Origin: PFJX01 sp964466195
GTDB lineage: Bacteria; Pseudomonadota; Gammaproteobacteria; Burkholderiales; Thiobacillaceae
Reading direction: 5' to 3'
Length of the DNA: 64,000 nucleotides
NCBI GenBank assembly: GCA_964466195.1
Contig: CAYXMQ010000004.1
Location: 1-64,000 of the forward strand
Below, piece by piece: positions 17,964 through 27,515 of the stretch. Position 1 is the stretch's first letter; each line of letters begins with the position of its first letter. The notes under the pieces were generated by a model. The model ran no database searches. It was not told the origin of the DNA and saw nothing but the letters and a program-made list of their open reading frames with translations. Made by a program: the position numbers and the translations under genes.

Positions 17964-20900
17964 CCCCGACTCCCCGCCTGTCGGCCCGGATCATGATCGT
18001 CGAAGACGACGACGCGGCGGCGCGCATGCTGGAAATCTGCCTGCGCGCCGGCGGCTATCAGCATGTCGGCACGGTCGACAACGGGCAGGCGGCCATACGG
18101 CTGGCGCAATCGTCGCGGCCGGATCTGGTGATCATGGACATCATGCTGCCGGGCGATCTCGACGGCGTCGAGGCGGCCGACCTGATCCGGGCGCGCTGCG
18201 ACATTCCGGTGCTGTACCTGACCGCCTACAGCGACGACGCCCTGTTCGAACGCGCCCGCGCCACCGCGCCGCTGGCCTATCTGACCAAACCGTGCGAACC
18301 GCGCGACCTGATCCGGGCGATCGAGGTCGCGCTCGACCGGCATGACCTGATGCTGCGCCTCAAGGCCAGCGAGGCGCATCTGGCGGAGGCGCAGCGGCTT
18401 GCGCATTTCGGCAGTTGGACCTGGCATATCGCAAGCAATCGTGTCGCCGCCTCCGACGAGCTGCTGCGTCTGGCCGGGCTCGAACGCGGCGGTTTCAAGC
18501 CGTGTCCGGAGACTTTTCTGCAGCAGATCGAAGCCGCCGATCGACCCCGGCTGTTGCAGGCGATCGCCGCGCTGCAGCGCGGCGAGGCTGCGGACGACGT
18601 CGAAGTCCGCGTGCCGGGTCCGGACGGTGCGGCGCACGTGTTGCGCCTGCGCGCCACGGCGCACTTTGATGCCGACGGCAACGCGTACGAACTGGTCGGC
18701 ACCGCACTCGACATCACGCCGGAAGCTCGGGCCAGACAGGAGGCCGCAGCCGCCCGCGTCGAACTGGAGAAGCGGGTGGCGGCACGTACGTCCGATCTGC
18801 GCGCCACCAATGCGCGTCTGGAAATCGAGATCGAGGAGCGCCTGCGCACGGAGGACTCTCTCCGCTGCAGCCAGGAGCGCTATCGCAGTCTGATGGACAG
18901 CCTGCCCGACGCTGTCCTGGTACTGCAGGACGGGCAGGTCATCTTCGCCAACCCGGCGGCGGCAAATCTGTTCGACCTGCCGGCGCCCGACGCCCTGCTG
19001 GGCGCCCGAGCGGCGGATCTGGTCCACCCCGATTACCTGCAAATTTGCCAGCAATGCCAGCAGGCGGCCTTGTCCGGGCAGGCCGGCAAAACGCCGACGC
19101 TCCTGAAGTTGCAACGCCGAGACGGCCGTTGCGTCGAGGTGGAGACACTGACCTTTGCGTTTACGTTCGACGGACGCGGCTCGCTGCTCGCGGTCATGCA
19201 TGACCTGACTTTCCGTCGCCAGATGGAACGCGAAGCGGAGCGCTTCCGCGTCGCGCTGGACAGCCTGCCGGACGCGGTCTTCCTGACCGATCCGGAGCAG
19301 ATGCGCTTCATCGACGTCAACGAAACCGCCAGCCGCAGCCTCGGCTACAGCCGCGACGAATTGCTCGTGCGGGGACCGCGCGACATCACGCCGCACTTCA
19401 ACAAGACCTTGCTGCACCAGCGATTCAGCAAACTGGCGGCCGGCCTGCCGGCCGCAGATGTCGTGCAGGCGACGCTCCGGCGCAAGGATGGCAGCACGTT
19501 CCCGGTGGAAATGCGCCTGCGTGCATTCGTTTCCGAAGGCCGGCCGCTGCTGGTGGCGGTGGCGAGCGATGTCAGCGCGCGCCAGCTCGCCGAGCTGCAC
19601 CTGCGCGAGACGAATGAGCGCTTCCAGCAGCTGGCTGACAGCGTCAGCGAAGCGTTCTGGATCCGCGATCTGGCGGAAAACCGTTTCCTCTACGTCAGTC
19701 CGGCCTATGCCACCCTGTTCGGCAAGTCGGTCGCCAGTCTGTACCGGCATCCCCGCTCATTTCTCGCGGCGGTTCATCCGGAAGACCGCGACCGGGTCGT
19801 CGCCGCCTACGAAAACCAACGCCGCCAACCGGCCGGCCTGGACATCGAGTACCGCGTCGTGGCGGGAAAAACGGTGCGCTGGCTGTGGGTGCGCACCTTC
19901 CCGATTCGCGACAAGAACGGCCGCTTCTACCGCACATCCGGCATCGCCCGCGATGTGACCGAGCGACGCGCGTCGGAAGAGCAATATCGCAGCATCATCC
20001 AGACCGCGATGGACGGCTTCTGGGTCACCGACCTCAAGGGCCGCCTGCTCGATTGCAACGATGCCGCCTGCCGAATATCCGGCTACGAACGCGAGGAACT
20101 GCTGGCCTTGTCGGTACCGGATCTGGAAGCGGTCGAAACCGTCGAAGATACCGCCGAGCACATCCGAAAGATCATCACCCAAGGCTTCGATCGCTTCGAG
20201 ACGCGGCATCGCTGCAAGGACGGCCGCATCATCGACGTCGACCTCAGCGTCTACTTCAGTGCGGATACGGAAGACGGAAGATGCTTCGCCTTCCTGCGTG
20301 ACATCAGCGAGCGCAAACAGGCGGAGATGGCGTTGCAGGAAAGCCGGGGCGACCTGAACCGCGCGCAGTCCGTCGGCGAAATCGGCAGTTGGCGGCTGGA
20401 TGTGCGGCGCAACGTGTTGACCTGGTCCGCGGAAAACCACCGCCTGTTCGGCATTCCCCCCGGTGCAACCTTGACGTATGAGACCTTCCTGAACGCGGTG
20501 CATCCGGACGACCGCGACTACGTCGATCGGGAATGGCGCGCAGCCCTTAACGGCAAGCCGTACGACATCGAACACCGCGTGCTGGTGGACGGCCAGGTGA
20601 AGTGGGTGCGCGAACGCGCCGAGCTGGAATTCGATGCGAACGGCCATTTGCTCGGCGGTTTCGGCACCACCCAGAACACGACCGCCCGCAAGCAGGCGGA
20701 AGCCGCCTTGCGCGCCAGCGAGGCGCGCTTCCGCCTGGTGTTCGAAAATGCCCCGATCGGCATTGCGCTGGCGGCGCAGGATGCCACGATGATCCAGGTC
20801 AACCAGACCTTGTGCGACATGCTGGGCTACAGCTTGGCGGAACTGACCGGCCGAACCTTCATCTCGATCACGCATCCGGATGACATCGCGCGCAACCTGG

Positions 20901-21751
20901 AACTGTTTCGAAACAGCCAGACTGGCGAACTGCTCGTCTATCAGCTCCGTAAACGCTACTTGCACCGGGATGGCCATGCGGTCTGGGTCGATCTGGTCAG
21001 CACGCTGATCCGCGATCAGACCGGCGCGCCGCTGTATTCCCTCGGCATGATGCTGGACGTCACCGATCGGGTGAACGCCGAGCAGGCGCGCCTGCTGCAC
21101 GAGGCCAGCCAGCGGGCAGCGCTGGTGCGCGAAGTCCACCATCGCATCAAGAACAACCTGCAGGGCGTCATCGGGCTGCTGCGTCAGCACAGCGCCGAGC
21201 ACCCGGAGATGCAGCTTGCCATCGAAGCGGCGATCGCCCAGGTCAACACGATCTCCGTCGTACACGGCCTGCAAAGCCGATTGCCGCAGAAGGAACTGCG
21301 CTTGCGCGAGCTGTTGCTGGAGATCGGCCAGGCGGCGGCGGCGCTGGCCATGTCGCCGAAACTGGCATTGGCCGAGGATGACTTGCAGGCCGACGTCTGG
21401 CTTGACAGCAACGCCAGCGTCAGCATCGCCCTGGTGCTCAACGAACTGATCCAGAACGCGCTCAAACATGGCTCACAGCAGGACAGCGCCGAGATCGGCA
21501 TCAGCCTGGCCGGCGATGACCGCGGCGCGCTGATTCGCATCGACAATCCGACCGCCGGCTTGCCGCCGGATTTCGACTTCAACGCCGGCAAGGGATACGG
21601 CACCGGACTCGGCCTGGTGCGAACCTTGTTGCCCCACCACGGCGTCAGCCTGAACATCACCTGCAACGGCGGGCGGGTCTGCGCCGAACTGGCCTTGAGC
21701 CCGCCGGTGATCTCGGCGTCGAGCGAGGCAACCTGCACACCGACGCAATAG
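17960..21751 (+). CDS. REC-(PAS)7-HisKA_2 sensor histidine kinase
   Basis: 1263 residues from MTPTPRLSARIMIVEDDD. An N-terminal receiver domain has the acidic pair EDD, phosphoacceptor Asp about 60 (VIMDIMLPGD), and the Thr and Lys in LTAYSDD and LTKPCEP. A coiled coil and seven PAS domains follow (about 130-1045). The kinase core is HisKA_2 type: EVHHRIKNNLQG with the acceptor His about 1061, then an ATPase with NELIQNALKHG and GYGTGLGLVR. No membrane helices, so it senses cytoplasmic cues. HisKA_2 kinases commonly pair with ANTAR regulators, and one follows 11 bases downstream (21763). The receiver allows an upstream phosphorelay input. Confidence 0.9.
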   Translation: MTPTPRLSARIMIVEDDDAAARMLEICLRAGGYQHVGTVDNGQAAIRLAQSSRPDLVIMDIMLPGDLDGVEAADLIRARCDIPVLYLTAYSDDALFERARATAPLAYLTKPCEPRDLIRAIEVALDRHDLMLRLKASEAHLAEAQRLAHFGSWTWHIASNRVAASDELLRLAGLERGGFKPCPETFLQQIEAADRPRLLQAIAALQRGEAADDVEVRVPGPDGAAHVLRLRATAHFDADGNAYELVGTALDITPEARARQEAAAARVELEKRVAARTSDLRATNARLEIEIEERLRTEDSLRCSQERYRSLMDSLPDAVLVLQDGQVIFANPAAANLFDLPAPDALLGARAADLVHPDYLQICQQCQQAALSGQAGKTPTLLKLQRRDGRCVEVETLTFAFTFDGRGSLLAVMHDLTFRRQMEREAERFRVALDSLPDAVFLTDPEQMRFIDVNETASRSLGYSRDELLVRGPRDITPHFNKTLLHQRFSKLAAGLPAADVVQATLRRKDGSTFPVEMRLRAFVSEGRPLLVAVASDVSARQLAELHLRETNERFQQLADSVSEAFWIRDLAENRFLYVSPAYATLFGKSVASLYRHPRSFLAAVHPEDRDRVVAAYENQRRQPAGLDIEYRVVAGKTVRWLWVRTFPIRDKNGRFYRTSGIARDVTERRASEEQYRSIIQTAMDGFWVTDLKGRLLDCNDAACRISGYEREELLALSVPDLEAVETVEDTAEHIRKIITQGFDRFETRHRCKDGRIIDVDLSVYFSADTEDGRCFAFLRDISERKQAEMALQESRGDLNRAQSVGEIGSWRLDVRRNVLTWSAENHRLFGIPPGATLTYETFLNAVHPDDRDYVDREWRAALNGKPYDIEHRVLVDGQVKWVRERAELEFDANGHLLGGFGTTQNTTARKQAEAALRASEARFRLVFENAPIGIALAAQDATMIQVNQTLCDMLGYSLAELTGRTFISITHPDDIARNLELFRNSQTGELLVYQLRKRYLHRDGHAVWVDLVSTLIRDQTGAPLYSLGMMLDVTDRVNAEQARLLHEASQRAALVREVHHRIKNNLQGVIGLLRQHSAEHPEMQLAIEAAIAQVNTISVVHGLQSRLPQKELRLRELLLEIGQAAAALAMSPKLALAEDDLQADVWLDSNASVSIALVLNELIQNALKHGSQQDSAEIGISLAGDDRGALIRIDNPTAGLPPDFDFNAGKGYGTGLGLVRTLLPHHGVSLNITCNGGRVCAELALSPPVISASSEATCTPTQ

Positions 21752-21762
21752 ATGGAGCCGTC

Positions 21763-22326
21763 ATGACGCAAGTGCAACTGCTGCTGGTGGAAGACGACAT
21801 GCTGATCTTGCGAACGATGGCGCGCGGCCTGCGCGACGTCGGCTATCGGGTCAGCGAGGCCGAGTCCGGTGAGGAAGCGATACAGCTCTGTAGCGGGCTG
21901 CGTCCCGATCTGGCCCTGCTGGACATCAATCTGGGCGGCATCTCAGGACTCGATGTGTCGCGCTGGCTGGCGCAGCGCGACATCCCGTTCATGTTCCTGT
22001 CGGCCTATAGCGACGCCGATTTCGTCCGCCAGGCCGAACAGGCCGGCGCCCTGGGTTATCTGGTCAAGCCGCTGGACGTGCCGCGCATCCTTCCGTCGCT
22101 GCAAACCGCGCTGGCGCGCGCCCGCGACCTTGCCCTGCTGCGGGAAAGCGAAGAAAAACTGGTCGCCGCGTTGCAGAACAGCCGGGAAATCAGCACCGCC
22201 GTCGGCCTGCTCATGGAACGCCAGGGAATCAGCGCCGAGCAGGCCTTCGAGCAGCTTCGCGAGCAGGCCAGACGGGAACGCAAAAAGGTGCTGGCAGTGG
22301 CGCAGGCGTTGATCAACCCGACATAG
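21763..22326 (+). CDS. REC-ANTAR antiterminator response regulator
   Basis: 187 residues. The receiver domain (1-125) has VEDD, phosphoacceptor Asp54 (LALLDINLGG), LSAYSD and LVKPLD. After a helical linker the C-terminal ANTAR domain (about 135-185: SREISTAVGLLMERQGISAEQAFEQLR) should bind paired RNA stem-loops and prevent transcription termination, as in AmiR, NasR and EutV. Start ATG 21763 with GGAG five bases upstream. It directly follows the HisKA_2 kinase, its likely partner. Its RNA targets are unknown; a candidate hairpin pair lies just downstream at 22449-22485. Confidence 0.92.
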   Translation: MTQVQLLLVEDDMLILRTMARGLRDVGYRVSEAESGEEAIQLCSGLRPDLALLDINLGGISGLDVSRWLAQRDIPFMFLSAYSDADFVRQAEQAGALGYLVKPLDVPRILPSLQTALARARDLALLRESEEKLVAALQNSREISTAVGLLMERQGISAEQAFEQLREQARRERKKVLAVAQALINPT

Positions 22327-22448
22327 CCGAAGTTGCCCGGCAGGCAAAGCCCAGCCTGCTCCACAAACTGCATGCAGGCTCCGCTGAGACGCTACCGATT
22401 CGGTTTGAAAATGTCCTGCTAAAGATAGGGCTCGGCCGACCGATATCG

Positions 22449-22485
22449 TCTGCACTTACAAGCAGATATGCAGGCCCAGACCTGC
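22449..22485 (+). promoter_or_regulatory. Two adjacent small hairpins, possible ANTAR-type site
   Basis: Between the ANTAR gene and the next signalling genes, a five-pair stem TCTGC/GCAGA (22449-22466, eight-base loop) is followed after three bases by a five-pair stem GCAGG/CCTGC (22470-22485) with a six-base loop CCCAGA. Tandem hairpins with six-base loops are the form ANTAR proteins bind, but the conserved A at loop position 1 and G at 4 are absent, and no terminator follows. Weak candidate only. Confidence 0.2.
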
Positions 22486-22519
22486 TTGGAGTTCTCGATA
22501 ATTAGTCAGGGACAAGCAC

Positions 22520-22798
22520 ATGAAGACTCTTACAGTCAGGACGGGCAACACGTTAGCCGATAGCCGCACTCATAACTTGACCGAACAGCATCGGCAGCCG
22601 GCGTCGCAAGCGTTCGATAACGCCCATGATGGCATCAACCTCATTGCTGCGGCTGGGCGCAGCCTGACCCTTAATCGCGCGTCCGAAGAGATCACCGGCT
22701 GCGCCGCTGCTGAGACTCGCGGCCATCTTCGCAATGCTTTGCATTACCACGACGCAGCCGTGAAGCCTCGTTGGGCAATGCAGCCTGTTCGTGGATGA
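22520..22798 (+). pseudogene. Decayed PAS-domain fragment
   Basis: An open frame of 92 residues begins ATG at 22520 with AGGGA upstream. Its middle (AFDNAHDGINLIAAAGRSL, then LNRASEEITGCAAAE) clearly resembles the first half of a PAS domain of the type found in the nearby GGDEF-EAL proteins, and the tail LHYHDAAVKPRW weakly matches the helix after it. The second half of the PAS fold and any output domain are missing. Probably the remnant of a lost sensor gene; it may still be translated as it runs into the next gene's start. Confidence 0.55.
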
Positions 22799-22805
22799 GC
22801 CCGCC

Positions 22806-23618
22806 ATGCCGGAAAACGCTGTGCAAACACTTCTCCTGGTGGATGACGAACCGAACATCCTGTCGGCGCTGAAACGCTTGTTCCGCCGCGATGGCTACAC
22901 GATTCTGGCCAGCCATAGCGCCGAAGAAGCATTAACCCTCCTCGCCAAGCAAACCGTCGATGTGATTCTGTCCGATCAGCGTATGCCGGGCATGACCGGC
23001 GTCGATTTTCTGCGCCAAGTCAAGGAAACGCATCCGCAAACGATCCGCATCGTGCTCTCCGGCTATACCGACTTGCAGTTCATCACCGATGCCATCAACG
23101 AAGGCGCAATTTACAAATTTCTGACCAAACCCTGGGATGACGCGCAACTGCGTGCACAAGTCGGCGAGGCTTTCCAGCGCAAGCACATTGCGGATACAAA
23201 CCAGCATTTGAACGCGGCCTTGCAAGCGGCCAACCTGGAATTGCAGGCGCATGTTACCGACAAGGAACGCCAGGCGCGGCAGATCGAGACAGTGCTCGAC
23301 ACCTTGCAGGAAGTCCTGCAACTAATCCCCTGGCCCATTCTCGGCATCGACGAGGACAGCATGATTGCGTTGTCCAACTCGGCCGCCGACGCCTTGCTCG
23401 GCAAAGCCGGCCTGCCGCTGCTCGGGCGCGATGCCAGACATGCACTGCCGGAAGCGCTGTACAGGCATCTGAATATGAGTCTGCGTGATCTGTCCGCGAT
23501 GCCGGAGCAGTTTGAGCATGCCGGGCTTCGCTTCCGCGTGATACACAAACCCATGGGACAGCATTCAAAGTCGCGCGGCGTACTGCTGGCTTTGTTGCCG
23601 AGCGAGACGCCAGCGTGA
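22806..23618 (+). CDS. Response regulator with receiver and PAS-like C-terminal domain
   Basis: 271 residues from MPENAVQTLLLVDDEP (a GTG at 22791 would add five). The receiver (about 5-125) has DDEP, phosphoacceptor Asp57 (VILSDQRMPG), LSGYTD and FLTKPWDD, the flavour seen in RpfG/HD-GYP regulators. A coiled coil (about 130-165) leads to a degenerate PAS-like domain (WPILGIDEDSMIALSNSAADALLG). No DNA-binding or enzymatic output is visible, so it may act as an adaptor or phosphate sink in a relay with the kinases that follow. Its TGA overlaps the GTG start of the next gene by four bases. Confidence 0.8.
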   Translation: MPENAVQTLLLVDDEPNILSALKRLFRRDGYTILASHSAEEALTLLAKQTVDVILSDQRMPGMTGVDFLRQVKETHPQTIRIVLSGYTDLQFITDAINEGAIYKFLTKPWDDAQLRAQVGEAFQRKHIADTNQHLNAALQAANLELQAHVTDKERQARQIETVLDTLQEVLQLIPWPILGIDEDSMIALSNSAADALLGKAGLPLLGRDARHALPEALYRHLNMSLRDLSAMPEQFEHAGLRFRVIHKPMGQHSKSRGVLLALLPSETPA

Positions 23619-26035
23619 ACACTGAACAACGCACGAAAAGCTATGACCTGCTGGCCGGCTTTGTGTTGATCATCGGCCTGTTGCTGGCCTTGGCAGGCGT
23701 TGGCATCACCTATCTGGAACGCCTGAACCAGACCGTCACCCATATCGTTGAGAACCACAATGAGCGTTCACGGCTGGTCTCCGAGATGTATATCGCCGCG
23801 CGCGAGCGTGCTTTGCAGTTGCATACCATTCTGCAAGCAAAGGATCCATTCGAACGTGATGTACTGGTGCCGCCGTTTTATGAACTGGCCGGCACGTTTC
23901 GACGCGCGCGCGACACGCTGCTGACTCTGGGTTTGTCGCAACAGGAGCGCCGCATCCTGGATGAACAGGCGAGATACACGGCCGAGGGCGCCGCCTTGCA
24001 GGATCAGGTTCTCGATCTGGCCTTGGCCGACAAGCCGAACGAGGCCGAGGAACTGTTGAATACGCAAGCCATCCCCATGCAAAACCGCAGCAACGCATTG
24101 CTGCGCCAGTATCTCGAGCGTCTGTTCAAGGCCGGCCATGCCGCCGCCGCGGCGGCGCATGCGGAATACGTGTTTGCCCGCACGCTGATGCTGGCCAGCG
24201 GGCTGCTGGCGACGCTGTTGGCGAGCCTGATCGCCGTGCTGGTGATCCGGCGACAAGCGCGTCTGCTGGCGCGCCTGCAAGTGCGCGAACACGAGGCGGC
24301 CTTGCTGCTGGACAGCATTCCGGTGCCGGTCTGGTACATGGGCATGGACGGCCGCATCGTGCGCTGCAATGGCGCGTTCGCACGCATTGCAGGCATTTCC
24401 GAAGCCGACCTGACCGACAAACGGGAAGCCGATCTGTGGGGCCCGGCCGAGGGACTAATAAGCGAGCAGGAAGACCGCAAGGCGCTGGCGAGCGGGCAGA
24501 CGCTGCGCCAGGATCGCCGCTTGACGGCGCGCAATGGCAAGGAAGGCCACTTCATCATCGCCCGCACGCCGATTGCTACCGACGATGCCAAGGGCTGGCG
24601 CGGCGTGCTTTGCGTCGCCAATGACCTGACGACGATGGAACGGATGAACGATTTACTGGAGACGACCAACCGCGAATTGCAGGCGCAAAAGACCGCGTTG
24701 GATGAGCATGCCATCGTCAGCATCGCCGATATTTCAGGCAACATCACTTATGTCAACGACAAGTTCTGCACGATCTCCGGCTATGCGTTGCCCGAACTGC
24801 TGGGGCGAAACCAACGTATCGTTAATTCCGGCCTGCATCCGCCCGAATTCTTCAAGGCCATGTGGGACACGATCACGGCCGGCCGGGTCTGGCATGGAGA
24901 ACTCCGAGATCGCCACAAGGACGGCAGTTTTTATTGGGTGGACTCCACCATCGTTCCGTTTCTCGACCAGGACGGAAAGCCTAACCAGTACATTGGCATT
25001 CACACCGACATCAGCGCCCGCAAACGCATGGAGGCGTCGCTGCAGGACATCAATGCCGAACTGCAACGTCGCGTCGACGAGCGTACCCAGGCTTTGTTGA
25101 AGGCCAAGCAGCAACTGGAAGCCGACATCGACGAGCGTAAGCGTGCGCAGCTTCTGTTGAAACAGCAGTACCAGGAACTCGAGGGCCTGCACCGCGAACT
25201 GCAGGAGGTGCAGATCCAATTGCTGCAATCCGAGAAACTGGCGTCCATCGGCCAGCTTGCCGCCGGCGTGGCGCATGAGATCAACAATCCGATCGGCTTC
25301 GTGCAGTCCAACCTGGGTACGCTGGAAAACTACATCCGCGACCTGTTCCGCATCATCGAAGCCCATGAGGCCTGCGCGGCGGCGTTGCCGCCCGATACCC
25401 CGCGGCTTCGTGATATCGCCAACCTCAAGCAACAGCTCGATCTGCCATATCTGCAGGAAGACATTCCGGCGCTGATGCATGAATCGCGCGACGGCATTAC
25501 GCGGGTGCGCAAGATAGTCCAGGATCTGAAAGATTTCTCCCGTCTCGACAGCCGACTGGAATGGCAAACCGCCGATCTGCACCAGGGCCTGGACAGCACC
25601 TTGAATATCGCGCAGAACGAGATCAAGTACCGCGCCGAGGTCATCAAACACTATGGCGATATTCCCGAAATCGAATGCCTGCCCTCGCAGTTGAACCAGG
25701 TATTCATGAACCTGCTGGTCAACGCCGCCCATGCCATCGAGGGGCCGCGCGGCGTCATTACCGTGCGCACCGGCCTGGCGGCTTCCGGTGATGCGGTCTG
25801 GGTCGAGGTGGCCGATACCGGCAAGGGCATCCCCGAGGAAGTCCGCAATCGCATCTTCGACCCCTTCTTCACCACCAAGGCGGTTGGAAAAGGCACCGGC
25901 CTCGGTTTATCTCTGGCTTACGGCATCATTCAGAAGCACAACGGGCGCATCGAAGTGCAAAGCGAAGTCGGCAAGGGCAGCACGTTCCAGGTGACGCTGC
26001 CGATCAAGCACGTCATGCCAGCGGACGCGGTCTGA
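23615..26035 (+). CDS. Membrane PAS-PAS histidine kinase
   Basis: 806 residues starting at GTG 23615, overlapping the preceding stop (GTGA). Membrane helices at about 10-32 and 190-212 bracket a helical periplasmic sensor of the four-helix-bundle kind. Two PAS domains (about 225-345 and 355-475), a long coiled coil, then HisKA with ASIGQLAAGVAHEINNPIG (acceptor His about 554) and a full ATPase: NQVFMNLLVNAAHAI, DTGKGI, FTTKAVGKGTGLGLSLAYGI. No receiver on the same chain. Likely partners are the receivers at 22806 and 27508. The downstream soluble kinase shares its core closely. Confidence 0.9.
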   Translation: MNTEQRTKSYDLLAGFVLIIGLLLALAGVGITYLERLNQTVTHIVENHNERSRLVSEMYIAARERALQLHTILQAKDPFERDVLVPPFYELAGTFRRARDTLLTLGLSQQERRILDEQARYTAEGAALQDQVLDLALADKPNEAEELLNTQAIPMQNRSNALLRQYLERLFKAGHAAAAAAHAEYVFARTLMLASGLLATLLASLIAVLVIRRQARLLARLQVREHEAALLLDSIPVPVWYMGMDGRIVRCNGAFARIAGISEADLTDKREADLWGPAEGLISEQEDRKALASGQTLRQDRRLTARNGKEGHFIIARTPIATDDAKGWRGVLCVANDLTTMERMNDLLETTNRELQAQKTALDEHAIVSIADISGNITYVNDKFCTISGYALPELLGRNQRIVNSGLHPPEFFKAMWDTITAGRVWHGELRDRHKDGSFYWVDSTIVPFLDQDGKPNQYIGIHTDISARKRMEASLQDINAELQRRVDERTQALLKAKQQLEADIDERKRAQLLLKQQYQELEGLHRELQEVQIQLLQSEKLASIGQLAAGVAHEINNPIGFVQSNLGTLENYIRDLFRIIEAHEACAAALPPDTPRLRDIANLKQQLDLPYLQEDIPALMHESRDGITRVRKIVQDLKDFSRLDSRLEWQTADLHQGLDSTLNIAQNEIKYRAEVIKHYGDIPEIECLPSQLNQVFMNLLVNAAHAIEGPRGVITVRTGLAASGDAVWVEVADTGKGIPEEVRNRIFDPFFTTKAVGKGTGLGLSLAYGIIQKHNGRIEVQSEVGKGSTFQVTLPIKHVMPADAV

Positions 26036-26045
26036 AAGGCGCGTT

Positions 26046-27515
26046 ATGCACCCCCGCCTCAAACGTCAAATCGAGCAATATCTGAAGCCGAGTGGTGTCG
26101 ACCCGGAAGCGCTACGCCTCTTCCTGGACCAGGTGGATCACGCCTATCAGCGCGCGGATTCAGCGCGGAAACGGGCCGAGCAGGCTCTCGACCGGATGTC
26201 GGGTGAACTGACTCAGCGCAATACCGAACTGCTCAATCAGTTGGCAGAAGGACAGCGCGCCGAAGAGCAACTGGAACATCTGCTGACGCTGCTCGGCACC
26301 ACGCTGGAATCCACTGCCGATGGCATCCTGGTGCTGGACCGGGAAGCCAGGAGCGTCCGATTCAACCGCAGCTTCAGCGAAATGTGGCGCGTGCCGGACG
26401 ACGTACTGGCGTTCTGGAGCCATGCCACACTGATGCAGCATCTGCTGCCGCAACTGGTCGATCCGCAGGCGTTCACCGAAAAACTCGAGCAGCTGTGCCG
26501 CCATCCAGAACTGGAATGCAATGACACCTTCGAGTGCATTGACGGCCGGGTGATCGAGCGCCATTCGCTGCCCCAGTTTCAGGGCATAGACAATATCGGC
26601 AGGGTGTTGAGCTTCAATGACATCACTGCGCGCAAGCAAACCGAAGCCGCGCTGCTGCGCGAAAAGGAGGAACAACAAATTCTGATCAAGAAGCTGGAGG
26701 AAGCCCATAACCAGTTGCTGCAGTCCGAGAAGATGGCCTCGGTCGGCCAGCTTGCCGCCGGCGTCGCGCACGAAATCAACAACCCCATCGGCTATATCAA
26801 TTCCAACCTGGGCACACTGCGCAACTATGTCGAACGACTGCTCGATGTCGTGGCGGCCTATGAGGCGGCAGAAGTGCTGTTACCCGCCGGCGCGGTCAAG
26901 GAACAAATCGTGGCGGCGAAAACCCGCGCCGACCTCGCTTACCTGAAGACCGATATCGCCGATCTTCTGGCCGAAACCAGCGACGGCATCGACCGCGTGC
27001 GCTGCATCGTGCACGACCTCAAGGATTTCTCTCATGTCGACCAGGGCGACTGGATGTGGTCCGATCTGCACAAAGGACTGGAGTCCACGCTCAATGTGAT
27101 CAACAGCGAAATCAAGTACAAGGCCCGAGTGGTCAGGGAGTACGGCGAATTGCCCATGCTGTTTTGCTTGCCCTCGCAGTTGAACCAGGTGTTCATGAAC
27201 CTGCTGCTCAACGCCGCCCATGCCATCGACGATCAGGGCACCATTACGCTGCGCACGGGCACCCGCGACGACCAGGCCTGGGTGGAAATCGCCGATACCG
27301 GCCGCGGCATTCCCACCCACCTGCTGACCCGCATCTTCGATCCATTTTTCACTACAAAACCAGTCGGCCAGGGGACCGGCCTCGGGCTTTCCATCGCCTA
27401 CGGCATCGTCCAGAAACATGATGGCCGCATCGAAGTGGAAAGTGTGCCGGGACAAGGCAGTACCTTCCGGGTCGTGCTGCCGATCCAACCGCCAGCGAGT
27501 TCCGATCATGAGTGA
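26046..27515 (+). CDS. Soluble PAS histidine kinase
   Basis: 489 residues. An N-terminal coiled coil (about 30-80), one PAS domain (about 80-205) and a second coiled coil lead to HisKA (VGQLAAGVAHEINNPIGYI, acceptor His about 242) and a complete ATPase (NQVFMNLLLNAAHAI, DTGRGI, FTTKPVGQGTGLGLSIAYGI). No membrane segments. It follows the membrane kinase after 10 bases and overlaps the start of the REC-HD-GYP gene, so this kinase and that regulator are probable partners. The half-kinase at 13233-14093 is its recognisable, degenerate relative. Confidence 0.9.
   Translation: MHPRLKRQIEQYLKPSGVDPEALRLFLDQVDHAYQRADSARKRAEQALDRMSGELTQRNTELLNQLAEGQRAEEQLEHLLTLLGTTLESTADGILVLDREARSVRFNRSFSEMWRVPDDVLAFWSHATLMQHLLPQLVDPQAFTEKLEQLCRHPELECNDTFECIDGRVIERHSLPQFQGIDNIGRVLSFNDITARKQTEAALLREKEEQQILIKKLEEAHNQLLQSEKMASVGQLAAGVAHEINNPIGYINSNLGTLRNYVERLLDVVAAYEAAEVLLPAGAVKEQIVAAKTRADLAYLKTDIADLLAETSDGIDRVRCIVHDLKDFSHVDQGDWMWSDLHKGLESTLNVINSEIKYKARVVREYGELPMLFCLPSQLNQVFMNLLLNAAHAIDDQGTITLRTGTRDDQAWVEIADTGRGIPTHLLTRIFDPFFTTKPVGQGTGLGLSIAYGIVQKHDGRIEVESVPGQGSTFRVVLPIQPPASSDHE

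Noticed and set aside
22449..22485. Tandem hairpins as a confident ANTAR riboregulator
   Set aside because: Loop consensus bases are absent and no terminator follows; kept only as a weak candidate.
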